Shown here in pieces: positions 1 through 6,756 of a DNA stretch of 11,800 bases (its first letter is position 1; each line of letters opens with the position of its first letter). Position numbers and translations under genes: made by a program. The notes beneath the pieces were generated by a model. It was not told the DNA's origin, did no database searches, and was given only the letters and a program-made list of their open reading frames with translations. Source of the DNA: JBEKJU01 sp050011095 (GTDB lineage Bacteria > Desulfobacterota > Syntrophorhabdia > Syntrophorhabdales > WCHB1-27); NCBI GenBank assembly GCA_050011095.1, contig JBEKJU010000091.1:1-11800 (forward strand). The letters are read 5' to 3'.

Positions 1-23
1 AAAAGAAATCTCGACATACTCAT
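1..23 (-). CDS. metK: start of a downstream gene, probably S-adenosylmethionine synthetase (partial, runs off the window)
   Basis: Only the first seven codons are inside the window: ATG at 23-21, then residues MSMSRFL. A perfect AGGAGG ribosome site (38-33) lies 9 bases upstream, and the gene follows the ptsI stop after 21 bases, so a real start here is likely. MetK proteins commonly begin with a short variable stretch ending in an aromatic residue plus Leu before FTSESVTEGHPDK, and I recall metK lying beside this PTS cluster in deltaproteobacteria. The name therefore rests on seven residues plus remembered synteny. Seen: start and ribosome site. Inferred: identity. Confidence 0.45.
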
Positions 24-32
24 AGAACGCTA

Positions 33-38
33 CCTCCT
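33..38 (-). promoter_or_regulatory. strong Shine-Dalgarno site (AGGAGG)
   Basis: On the minus strand AGGAGG stands 9 bases before the ATG at 23. It is the best ribosome site in the window and fixes the start of the gene that leaves the left edge. Its strength contrasts with the upstream genes, which rely on overlapping stop/start codons. Confidence 0.7.
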
Positions 39-44
39 GGTAAA

Positions 45-1823
45 TTATATATTTCTCGCGAAATCCTCAGGGAACATGGTGCTCATTTCCTTTCTCAGAA
101 GATACTCGCTCTCCTTCGCCGACTCTTTCGAGAATATCTCCTTTACCAGTTCCTTGCAGTAACTGTGGCCGAGCCCCCTGATAATCTTCTTGACCCTGGG
201 GATCACATAGGCGTTCATGGAGAGTTCGTCCAGGTCGAGTCCGAGAAGTATGGGCACATAGAGGGTTTCGCCCGCCATCTCCCCGCACAGGGAGACCTCT
301 ATCTTCCTCGCATGGGCATCATCAACAGTCCTCTTGATCATCCGCAGCACGGCGGGATGCAGCGGCTCGTAAAGATAGGAGACGTACTCGTTGATCCTGT
401 CTATCGCGATGGTGTACTGTATCAGATCGTTCGTGCCGATACTGAAAAAATCGACCTCCCGGGCGAGGAGGTCCGTTATCATGGTGGCGGAGGGCACCTC
501 GATCATGATGCCGATCTTGATCTCTTCGTTGAAGGGGACTTTCTCCGACCGCAGTTCCTCCATGCATTCACCCAGCACGGCCTTTGCCTTCTTCACCTCG
601 TCCATTCCCGAGACCATGGGAAAGAGTATTCTCAAGGGACCGTACGCGCTCGCCCGGAGCAGCCCCCGAAGCTGCGCCTTGAAGATCTCCACCTCCTTGA
701 TGCAGAGCCGGATGGCCCTGAGCCCCATGGCCGGGTTGATCTCCTTCGGCACCTCTATCTTGGAGGCGAATTTGTCTCCGCCGAGGTCGAGGGTGCGGAC
801 GGTCGTGTACTTGACCGCCCTGTTCTCCGCTAGCTTCCGGTAAATGTGGTAGTGGTCCATCTCGGTGGGGAGCGTCTTGCGGGAGAGATAGATGTACTCC
901 GTCCGATAAAGACCGATCCCCTCTGCCCCGTACCGCTCCACGAGATCCATTTCGGCCAGAAGCTCGATATTGGCGCCCACCCGTATCTTGAAGCCGTCCT
1001 TCGTCTCGGATTTCAGCTTCGCGATCCGCAGGAATTCCTTTCTCTGGGCGTTGAGATGGACCTGCTTCGCCAGGTACTCTTTTTGCATTTCGGGCGAGGG
1101 GTTTATGATCACCACCCCTTCGTCCCCGTCTATGATCACCGTGTCGTTGTTCTTCGCCAGGGCCGTCACGCTTGCGAGACCAACCACCGCCGGGATTTCG
1201 AGGGCCCTCGCCACGATCGAGGTGTGGGCGGTGCGTCCGCCCACGTCCGTGACAAAGCCCGACACCTTATGAAGATCGAGCTGGATGGTATCCGCCGGGG
1301 ACAGGTCGGGGGCGACAATAATAACCCGTCCCTTGATACCCTTCGCATTGATGCCCGATACCTTCCCCTTCACCATTATGCTGAGGAGCCTCTGGTAAAT
1401 GTGGTTGAGGTCCTGCCCGCGCTCCCGCAGGTACGGGTCCTCGACCTTGTCGAAGTTGCTCAGGAACTTCGATACCACCATCTCAAGGGCCCATTCCGCA
1501 TTAATGTGCTGCTTCCTGATTATGTCGACCACGTCGTCGGAGAAATATTTATCCTGGAGCATGAGCAGATGGGCGTCAAGGATGAAGGCGTGCTTTCGCA
1601 CCTCATCGTCGGGGATGGAGTCCTTGATCCCGTTCAGCTCTTCCACGGCGCTTCTGACCGCGGACCTGAACCTGGCTATCTCTTTTTCTACCTGCTCCTC
1701 TTTTATCGGGCGTTTCGACACATGGATCTTGCCCCGTTCGAGGAGGAATACCTTGCCTATGGCTATGCCTGACGAAACGGCCGTCCCGTGGAGCTTCGTG
1801 ATCGAGGGTCTATCGTGATTCAT
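45..1823 (-). CDS. ptsI: phosphoenolpyruvate-protein phosphotransferase (PTS enzyme I)
   Basis: Enzyme I takes phosphate from phosphoenolpyruvate and passes it to HPr, the first cytoplasmic step of the PTS. The 592-residue length is close to the usual ~575. The N-terminal HPr-binding/phosphohistidine part carries GGRTAHTS with the expected phospho-His at residue 200. The C-terminal PEP-binding barrel has GLYRTEYIYL, GIMIEVPSA, FSIGTNDLIQYT and LCGEMAG, with the conserved catalytic Cys at 513. His200 and Cys513 are both offset by 11 from E. coli His189 and Cys502. There is no N-terminal GAF domain, so this is an EI-type rather than an EI-Ntr (PtsP) protein, although it sits in an rpoN/ptsN cluster. 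The ATG overlaps the ptsH stop as ATGA (1823-1820), so coupled translation is likely. The stop is TAA at 47-45. Confidence 0.96.
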   Translation of the reverse strand: MNHDRPSITKLHGTAVSSGIAIGKVFLLERGKIHVSKRPIKEEQVEKEIARFRSAVRSAVEELNGIKDSIPDDEVRKHAFILDAHLLMLQDKYFSDDVVDIIRKQHINAEWALEMVVSKFLSNFDKVEDPYLRERGQDLNHIYQRLLSIMVKGKVSGINAKGIKGRVIIVAPDLSPADTIQLDLHKVSGFVTDVGGRTAHTSIVARALEIPAVVGLASVTALAKNNDTVIIDGDEGVVIINPSPEMQKEYLAKQVHLNAQRKEFLRIAKLKSETKDGFKIRVGANIELLAEMDLVERYGAEGIGLYRTEYIYLSRKTLPTEMDHYHIYRKLAENRAVKYTTVRTLDLGGDKFASKIEVPKEINPAMGLRAIRLCIKEVEIFKAQLRGLLRASAYGPLRILFPMVSGMDEVKKAKAVLGECMEELRSEKVPFNEEIKIGIMIEVPSATMITDLLAREVDFFSIGTNDLIQYTIAIDRINEYVSYLYEPLHPAVLRMIKRTVDDAHARKIEVSLCGEMAGETLYVPILLGLDLDELSMNAYVIPRVKKIIRGLGHSYCKELVKEIFSKESAKESEYLLRKEMSTMFPEDFARNI

Positions 1824-2083
1824 GACTCACCGAAACCGTCCTCTATGAGCTTTCCGAGATCGGCGAACGCATCATGCTCATCGGCGCCGTCTATCCTGAT
1901 GGTCAGCTTCGTTCCGAGGGGGCAGGCGAGCATCAGAAGGCCCATGATGCTCTTTCCGTTCACCCTCTGTCCGTCCTTTTCCACCCATACTTCCGACCGA
2001 TATCCCGACGCCTTCTTCACAAACTGGGCAGCCGCCCGCGCATGAAGCCCGAGCCTGTTCCTGATCGTGAAAATTCCCTCCAT
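1820..2083 (-). CDS. ptsH: HPr phosphocarrier protein
   Basis: Small cytoplasmic carrier (87 residues, normal length) that receives phosphate from enzyme I and hands it to EIIA proteins. The active-site motif GLHARAA puts the phospho-His at residue 14. The regulatory region NGKSIMGLLML gives Ser45, equivalent to Ser46 of Gram-positive HPr, followed by the hydrophobic patch that HPr kinase docks on. Because hprK is three genes upstream, Ser45 is a plausible kinase site here. It starts 5 bases after the EIIA(Man) stop and overlaps ptsI by four bases (ATGA). In gamma-proteobacteria the gene in this position is npr; both His and Ser sites being intact makes HPr the safer name. Confidence 0.95.
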   Translation of the reverse strand: MEGIFTIRNRLGLHARAAAQFVKKASGYRSEVWVEKDGQRVNGKSIMGLLMLACPLGTKLTIRIDGADEHDAFADLGKLIEDGFGES

Positions 2084-2088
2084 CGTCC

Positions 2089-2499
2089 CTACTCCGCCTT
2101 CCGCACGTTTAGAACGTCCGTGGCGAGATAAATATTCTTTTTGCCGTAAGTGGCGATAAAACTTGCAAGCTCTGACAGCCCCCTTCCCTGCCGGTACGTG
2201 ACCAGCTTGATCAGCATGGGAAGGTTTGTTCCGGTCACCACCTCCACTTTCCCCTCCTGAAGGAAGGAGAGGCTGATATTGGAGGGGGTACCGCCAAACA
2301 TGTCGGTCAGGATGATCGCGCCTTGGCCGGCATCAATTGTCTTGAGGGCGTCGGTGAGCTTCCTCTTTATCTTGTCAACATCCTCATCAGGGAAGATGTC
2401 CACATACTCGAACTGTTCCTGCTTTCCGACTATCAGCTCGGTTGCGGCAACCATCTCTCGGGCAAGGTTGAAATGAGCCACCACGACGATCCCTATCAT
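2089..2499 (-). CDS. PTS EIIA component, mannose/fructose (ManX-type) family
   Basis: A 136-residue stand-alone EIIA domain of the mannose family. The first strand IGIVVVAH ends in the expected phospho-His at residue 9, and the second motif TDMFGGTPSN (65-74) carries Asp66, which lies beside the active His in this fold. I chose the ATG at 2499 because it fits the family start exactly and overlaps the rapZ stop as ATGA (2499-2496). The open frame continues upstream to 2613, but that extension is only the rapZ coding region read in another frame. No EIIB or EIIC partner is in the window, so transport is not supported here. A regulatory or signalling role downstream of HPr is inferred from the context. 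Confidence 0.92.
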   Translation of the reverse strand: MIGIVVVAHFNLAREMVAATELIVGKQEQFEYVDIFPDEDVDKIKRKLTDALKTIDAGQGAIILTDMFGGTPSNISLSFLQEGKVEVVTGTNLPMLIKLVTYRQGRGLSELASFIATYGKKNIYLATDVLNVRKAE

Positions 2500-3350
2500 T
2501 GCTCCTCCTTGTCGACGTCCCTGTGCAGCACGGTCACATTGTAGTCCATCATGCGCAGGTGCGCTTCGAGTTCGTTCACGATGGCGGGGGCGCGGTGCTT
2601 GCCCCCCGTGCACCCGATGCAGATGGTGAGATAGCTCTTCCCCTCCCGTTCAAAAAGGGGAATGAGGGTAACAAAAAAGTCGAGCATTATAGGAAAAAAC
2701 TTGTCGTACACGTCGTTCGACTTCACGTAGTCGGCCACGTCCGCCGAAAGCCCGGTCTTCGGCTTGAGCCGCTCCACGAAAAACGGGTTCGGCAGGAAAC
2801 GGATATCCTGGACGATATCGGCCTCCAGGGGTATTCCGTAGGAATAGCCGAAGGAGATTAGATGGATCTTCATCCTCTTTTCACCCTCGCCGTAAGCGTT
2901 GATGACGAAATTGCGCAGGCCGTTGGTGGTAAAAAGGGAGGTATCCATCACCTTATCCGATATCTCCTTTATCCAGTCCATCTGCTCCCGTTCCTTGTGG
3001 AGGGCCTCCCTTATGTTGGACACATCGTAGAAGGGGTGGCTCCTCCTGGTCTCCTTGAAGCGCTTGAACAGCACCTCGTCGGTGCTTTCGAGGAACACAA
3101 GCTCCGTCCCATACGTTTCCTTGATCTTCTTGAGTATGTCCTTCCCTTCCTCGAAAAACTCCCTCTCCCGTATATCGACGACGAAGGCCGATTTCGCAAG
3201 GGTCGAGTCCGCCCCGGTGGAGAGTTCGAGAAACTTGCGCAAAAGCACAAGGGGAAAGTTGTCGACGCAGAAATAGCCTGCATCTTCGAGGGCCTTCAGG
3301 AAGGTGGTCTTTCCCGACCCCGAGATGCCGCTCACGATAAGTATTCTCAT
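2496..3350 (-). CDS. rapZ: RapZ/YvcJ family nucleotide-binding protein
   Basis: The 284-residue protein has a Walker A motif GISGSGKTT (8-16) in the N-terminal nucleotide-binding domain and the family's C-terminal motif IGCTGGKHRA. In E. coli RapZ is an RNase E adaptor that delivers the sRNA GlmZ and senses glucosamine-6-phosphate; in Firmicutes the homologue YvcJ has a different role. The length equals that of E. coli RapZ, so the C-termini align without gaps. Of the E. coli RNA-binding residues I remember (Lys270, Lys281, Arg282, Lys283), only Lys281 is kept; the others are Tyr270, Glu282 and Glu283. The ATG at 3350 was preferred over the longer open frame to 3443 because it begins the conserved strand RILIVSG and makes an ATGA overlap with hprK. 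The GlmZ-type function should not be assumed. Confidence 0.93.
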   Translation of the reverse strand: MRILIVSGISGSGKTTFLKALEDAGYFCVDNFPLVLLRKFLELSTGADSTLAKSAFVVDIREREFFEEGKDILKKIKETYGTELVFLESTDEVLFKRFKETRRSHPFYDVSNIREALHKEREQMDWIKEISDKVMDTSLFTTNGLRNFVINAYGEGEKRMKIHLISFGYSYGIPLEADIVQDIRFLPNPFFVERLKPKTGLSADVADYVKSNDVYDKFFPIMLDFFVTLIPLFEREGKSYLTICIGCTGGKHRAPAIVNELEAHLRMMDYNVTVLHRDVDKEEQ

Positions 3351-4288
3351 TCTTCGGTCCCTTTTCGGATGGTTCTGAGCACCTTTTCTTCCAGGTCCCT
3401 GGCGGTGTCTGTCCCCTCCTTCTTGAGCACGTGGTTCCTGCACGCAAGCTCTATGATCGCAGAAACGTTCCGACCGGGGCTTATGGGGATGCGCATGAGG
3501 GGCAGATCGATGCCGAGAAGGCGGTATTTATCCTCCGTCAGCCCCACCCTGTCGTATTCTATGTTGTTGTCCCAATCGAGCAGCTCCACCACCAGTTCTA
3601 TCCTCTTGCTCCTCCGGACGGCCGAAACGCCGAAAAGCTGGCGGATGTCGACGATGCCGACACCCCGTATCTCGAGGAGGTTCTTGATCATCTTCGGGGC
3701 CTCGCCTATCAGTTCCAGCGCCCCTATCTTCTTTACCTCTATTATGTCGTCGCCCACGAGCCGGTGGCCGTGCATGACCAGATCGAGGGCATTTTCGCTC
3801 TTGCCTATCCCGCTCCTCCCGATAATGAGCACACCCACGCCCATGATCTCCATGAGCACCCCGTGGACCATGGCGGACGAGGCGAGCATCTCCCCCAGAA
3901 AGCGCGTGATCCGCTCGATGAAGACAGAGGTGACGAGCCTGGTCCTGAGCAGGGGGATGCGCCGTGCCTCCGTCTCCCTCAAAAGGTATTCCGGGACCTT
4001 CAGGTTCCTTGTGACAACGAAGCAGGCCACATCGCGGCTGCACAACTCACTCACGATCCTCTCGCCTTCTTCGGGCTCGAGGGTCCGGAGGTATGAGATC
4101 TCGGTGTAGCCGAGGATCTGTACCCGGTGGGGATGCAGGTACACCATATAACCGGCTATCACGAGACCAAGCTTTTGGATTCTCGGATTATAGATCTTCT
4201 TCGAAACGCCCTCGAAGCCTGAGATGACGTCGAGCCCTAGGCCGTACGTTTCGTCATTCGCGATCTCCTGGACGGTTATACCCTTCAT
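3347..4288 (-). CDS. hprK: HPr kinase/phosphorylase
   Basis: A bifunctional cytoplasmic enzyme that phosphorylates and dephosphorylates the regulatory serine of HPr. At 313 residues it has normal family length. The N-terminal domain covers about 1-130. The catalytic domain shows the VHG motif with His142, the Walker A motif GRSGIGKS (157-164), GDD at 179-181, the HprK signature EIRGVGIVDIRQLFG (near 208-222) and the late PGRN motif. It overlaps ptsN before it and rapZ after it by ATGA. Its substrate HPr, with an intact Ser45 region, is encoded in the same run. HprK in a proteobacterium with no linked sugar permease points to regulation of a phosphorelay rather than classical catabolite repression; that is inference. 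Confidence 0.95.
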   Translation of the reverse strand: MKGITVQEIANDETYGLGLDVISGFEGVSKKIYNPRIQKLGLVIAGYMVYLHPHRVQILGYTEISYLRTLEPEEGERIVSELCSRDVACFVVTRNLKVPEYLLRETEARRIPLLRTRLVTSVFIERITRFLGEMLASSAMVHGVLMEIMGVGVLIIGRSGIGKSENALDLVMHGHRLVGDDIIEVKKIGALELIGEAPKMIKNLLEIRGVGIVDIRQLFGVSAVRRSKRIELVVELLDWDNNIEYDRVGLTEDKYRLLGIDLPLMRIPISPGRNVSAIIELACRNHVLKKEGTDTARDLEEKVLRTIRKGTEE

Positions 4289-4752
4289 TCACCGAATTTC
4301 TTGTCTTCTTCCACGATGTTCGTATAGAGGTCCTTGTCGTCGCCCTCCTCGATAAGCCGCTTTCGAAACGATGGGTCTCTCAGTACGCGCGAGATCCGCG
4401 ATAACATCTGGATGTGTAATCCCGCTGCATCCTCTGGAGCGATAAGCAGGAAAAAGATATGGACGGGTTTCTTGTCCACCGCGTCGAAGTCTATGCCCCC
4501 CTTCGACCTCCCGAAGGCACACAGTATGTGGCTTAAGCCTTTCATCTTTCCGTGGGGTATCGCCACCCCTTCCCCGATTCCGGTGCTGCCGAGCTTTTCC
4601 CGCTCGAGAATGACGTTCACCGCCGCGTTCGTGTCGTCGATAAGGCCCGCCCTCTTGAGGGAGGACGCCAGTTCTGCAAGAACCTCCTCTTTTGTCCCGC
4701 CTTTCAGATCGGCGATGACGCAGGATTCTTTCAGAACGTCCTTCATGTTCAT
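4285..4752 (-). CDS. ptsN: nitrogen-regulatory PTS EIIA component (EIIA-Ntr)
   Basis: A 155-residue cytoplasmic EIIA of the fructose/nitrogen family. The motif GEGVAIPHGKM places the phospho-His at residue 67, near the typical position. Further family motifs are ILEREKLGSTGIG and FFLLIAP. EIIA-Ntr is phosphorylated through HPr or NPr and in other proteobacteria controls potassium transport, stress responses and nitrogen-linked functions; no target is visible here. The ATG at 4752 overlaps the hpf stop (ATGA). A second in-frame ATG at 4746 is also possible and would shorten the protein by two residues. The gene follows rpoN-hpf as in E. coli, which supports the Ntr assignment. Confidence 0.95.
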   Translation of the reverse strand: MNMKDVLKESCVIADLKGGTKEEVLAELASSLKRAGLIDDTNAAVNVILEREKLGSTGIGEGVAIPHGKMKGLSHILCAFGRSKGGIDFDAVDKKPVHIFFLLIAPEDAAGLHIQMLSRISRVLRDPSFRKRLIEEGDDKDLYTNIVEEDKKFGE

Positions 4753-5273
4753 AGCGCTCTTCCCGTCGTCTCGATCAGGCCGAAATTACCGTCCTTCCGT
4801 TTATACATCACACAGACGTTGCCCCGCTCGACGCCCCGGAATATGATGAACCCGTCGCCCGAGGCATTGAGCTGCATCTTCGCTTCCTCGGGGTCCATCG
4901 GTTTCGCGTCGATCGTCCGCAGCATGAGGATCTGGCCGCTCTTCTCCTCGAAGCCGGGCAATGCAAATTTCGGCTTCCCCTCGCGGTACTGCCTCACCTT
5001 GTCGCGATATCGGCTCAGCCTGGTTTCGAGCTTGTCGAGAATCCCGTCGACCGCCGCATGCATATCGCCCATTACCTCATGGGCGTTGATCACCACGCCG
5101 TTGAGGGTAAACATCACGTCCACCCGTTGCCGGTACTTCCGCTCCAGGGAGAGGACCACATGGAGGTCGAGCGGGTTTTCGACGTACTTTTGCAGCCTCG
5201 ACAGCTTTTCCTCCACGTATTCTTTCAGGCTGTCGTCAGATTCGATGTGCCTGAAGCTGATCGTAATATCCAT
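4749..5273 (-). CDS. hpf: ribosome hibernation promoting factor, long form
   Basis: The 174-residue protein has an N-terminal ribosome-binding domain (about 1-100, starting MDITISFRHIE) that binds the 30S decoding region in resting cells, a linker, and a C-terminal domain (about 118-168) with KPMDPEEA, FRGVERGNV and YKRKDGNFGLIE. The second domain is typical of long HPF, which dimerises 70S ribosomes by itself into 100S particles. The rpoN-linked HPF of E. coli is the short form of about 95 residues. It is the first gene after the promoter at 5327-5355. The ribosome site is a modest GGGGG (5282-5278) just before the ATG at 5273. Its stop overlaps ptsN. Confidence 0.95.
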   Translation of the reverse strand: MDITISFRHIESDDSLKEYVEEKLSRLQKYVENPLDLHVVLSLERKYRQRVDVMFTLNGVVINAHEVMGDMHAAVDGILDKLETRLSRYRDKVRQYREGKPKFALPGFEEKSGQILMLRTIDAKPMDPEEAKMQLNASGDGFIIFRGVERGNVCVMYKRKDGNFGLIETTGRAL

Positions 5274-5326
5274 GGTACCCCCAAGCTAATAGATTAAGGC
5301 GGGCTCACGCCGGCCAAGGGCTAAAA

Positions 5327-5355
5327 AAGCTATCAGATGACAAAAATGTTGTCAA
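5327..5355 (-). promoter_or_regulatory. sigma-70-type promoter for the hpf-ptsN-hprK-rapZ-PTS operon
   Basis: On the minus strand a perfect -35 box TTGACA (5355-5350) is followed by a 17-base spacer and TAGCTT (5332-5327). The -10 box matches TATAAT only 3 of 6, but it is preceded by TG plus one base, an extended -10. Transcription would start near 5320 and leave a leader of about 45 bases before the hpf ATG. Position, spacing and its place in the only sizeable gap of the left half support it. I see no -24/-12 (GG/GC) sigma-54 promoter, so direct RpoN control of this operon is not indicated. Confidence 0.6.
5338..5354. repeat. inverted repeat over the -35 box (possible operator)
   Basis: TGACAA and TTGTCA form perfect 6-base arms around the 5-base centre AAATG (plus-strand reading). 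The repeat covers most of the -35 element and part of the spacer of the predicted promoter, where a repressor dimer would block polymerase. A simple RNA stem at the end of rpoN transcripts is the alternative. No regulator can be named. Confidence 0.45.
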
Positions 5356-5364
5356 TGTAATTCA

Positions 5365-5380
5365 CCCGGCTTGAGCCCGG
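5365..5380. other. weak hairpin downstream of rpoN
   Basis: The sequence CCCGGCTTGAGCCCGG, starting 12 bases beyond the rpoN stop, can fold as a CCGG/CCGG stem plus one further pair around a TTGA loop with a single bulged C. No T-run follows on the minus strand, so it is not a standard intrinsic terminator; some rpoN transcription probably reads through into hpf. Confidence 0.3.
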
Positions 5381-5391
5381 AAAAGAGATCC

Positions 5392-6756
5392 CTAGTCTAA
5401 TTTCCGCCGCTCCCGTGATGATTGAATGTGCAGGACTTCCCTGTATTTCGCAACGGTCCTGCGCGCTATCTTGGCATGGAACCGCTCCCTGAGCAGGGCC
5501 ACAATCTCCTCGTCCTTCAAGGGATTGTCCTTATCCTCCTTCGTGACGATCTCCGAGATGCAGTCCATCACCGCGTTTGCCGACTGGGCGTCACCGCCGT
5601 TCTCACTCCCCACACCGGTCGTGAAAAAAAACTTCATCTCAAAAACACCGGAAGGAGTGCCCATGTATTTGTTGCTCGTTATACGGCTCACGGTTGACTC
5701 GTGAACACCCACAAAGTTGGCCACGTCCTTCAATATGAGGGGCTTAAGGCAGCGGATCCCCTTTTCGAAGAATTCCTTCTGGAAATCCACAATGCTCTTC
5801 GCCACGAGATAGAGCGTCCTCTCCCTCTGCTGAAGGCTTTTCATGAACCACTCAGCCTGCTTGATCTTCTTCTTGATATACTCCTTGGTGTCGCCGTTCA
5901 CCTTCTCACTGACAAAAAGCTCGACGTAGTATCTGTTCATCTTGAGATCGGGGACGCCCTCGTCGTTCAGGAAAACCTCAAAACCGTCTTCCCCCTTCAC
6001 CACGTGGACATCAGGCACGACGTAGATGGGCTGGTCGCTCTCGTAGTTCCGTCCCGGCTTGGGATCGAAGCTCTTGATCTTCTCGAAGACCGCCCTGATC
6101 TGCTCGATGGAGTAGGCGGTCTTCTTCGTCAGCTCCTTCGGGTCCATTTTCTTGACCAAATCGAAGTGGTTATCGACCACGTCTTCGAAGATATCGTCCT
6201 TTTCACCGCCCTCCCGGTACTGAATAAGCAGGCATTCCCTGAGATCACGGGCGCCCACCCCCGGAGGGTCAAGTTTCTGGACCTTTTTAAGGACCGACTC
6301 GAGGGATTCGAGGGGGATGCCGGACATCTCCGATATCTCCTCAAGCTTGGATGCGAGATAACCGTTGTCATCGATATTCTCGATAATCCATTCGGCGAAG
6401 ATCCGCTCCTCCGCCACGAAATCGGAAAGCCCCACCTGCCAGCGCAGGTAATCGCGGAGGCCGCTCGCCTTCTTCACGATGTTCTCGTAATCCGGATAGT
6501 CCTTGTCCTCCCGGGGCATAAAATCCTCGGAGGGGGAGTACCTCTCCAGCCACTCGAGCATCTCCTCCTTTTTCTGCGTCTCCGCTTCTTGCGGCTCCTC
6601 TTCCTGGAGCTCGAGTACGGGATTTTCCTTGATCTCCTGCTCGATGGCCTCGATAAGCTCTAATTGCGAGAGCTGGAGCAGCCTTATGGCCTGCTGCAGC
6701 TGCGGTGTCAGCACGAGCTGCTGGGCGAGCTTTTGCGTCTGCTTAAGTTCCAGCAT
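5392..6756 (-). CDS. rpoN: RNA polymerase sigma-54 factor
   Basis: RpoN directs RNA polymerase to -24/-12 promoters that need AAA+ activators. The 454-residue protein shows all three regions: glutamine/leucine-rich region I (1-50, starting MLELKQTQKLAQQLVLTPQL) that meets the activator; acidic region II (about 51-100); and region III with the core-binding part, a helix-turn-helix around 342-365 (DVANFVGVHESTVSRIT) and the RpoN box ARRTVAKYRE (431-440) that reads the -24 element. The ATG at 6756 lies inside the end of lptB (14-base overlap), with GAGGAG about a dozen bases upstream, so it is co-transcribed with the LPS-export genes. Nothing is missing or broken. Confidence 0.97.
   Translation of the reverse strand: MLELKQTQKLAQQLVLTPQLQQAIRLLQLSQLELIEAIEQEIKENPVLELQEEEPQEAETQKKEEMLEWLERYSPSEDFMPREDKDYPDYENIVKKASGLRDYLRWQVGLSDFVAEERIFAEWIIENIDDNGYLASKLEEISEMSGIPLESLESVLKKVQKLDPPGVGARDLRECLLIQYREGGEKDDIFEDVVDNHFDLVKKMDPKELTKKTAYSIEQIRAVFEKIKSFDPKPGRNYESDQPIYVVPDVHVVKGEDGFEVFLNDEGVPDLKMNRYYVELFVSEKVNGDTKEYIKKKIKQAEWFMKSLQQRERTLYLVAKSIVDFQKEFFEKGIRCLKPLILKDVANFVGVHESTVSRITSNKYMGTPSGVFEMKFFFTTGVGSENGGDAQSANAVMDCISEIVTKEDKDNPLKDEEIVALLRERFHAKIARRTVAKYREVLHIQSSRERRKLD

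Noticed and set aside
846..1772. 308-codon plus-strand open frame opposite ptsI
   Set aside because: Antisense shadow: its His/Leu/Val/Arg-rich translation matches no family, while the opposite strand is a complete enzyme I.
2500..2613. N-terminal extension of EIIA-Man upstream of 2499
   Set aside because: It is rapZ coding sequence read in another frame; the EIIA fold begins exactly at MIGIVVVAH.
3351..3443. N-terminal extension of rapZ upstream of 3350
   Set aside because: The extra residues are Arg/Gln/Gly-rich out-of-frame translation of the hprK 3' end; the family start and ATGA overlap fit 3350.
2862..4109. 415-codon open frame on the plus strand across rapZ and hprK
   Set aside because: It lies wholly antisense to two clearly identified genes. 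Its translation has no recognisable domain, and long antisense frames are expected in codon-biased GC-rich DNA.
5365..5380. rpoN terminator
   Set aside because: The hairpin is short and bulged, and no T-run follows on the coding strand; kept only as a weak hairpin.
5274..5391. sigma-54 promoter before hpf
   Set aside because: No GG-N10-GC pair in a TGGCAC-N5-TTGC-like context was found on the minus strand; the sigma-70-type elements explain the region better.
5701..6663. 320-codon plus-strand open frame opposite rpoN
   Set aside because: Leucine-rich shadow of the acidic, Glu/Lys-rich rpoN coding strand; no independent start signal or family motif.
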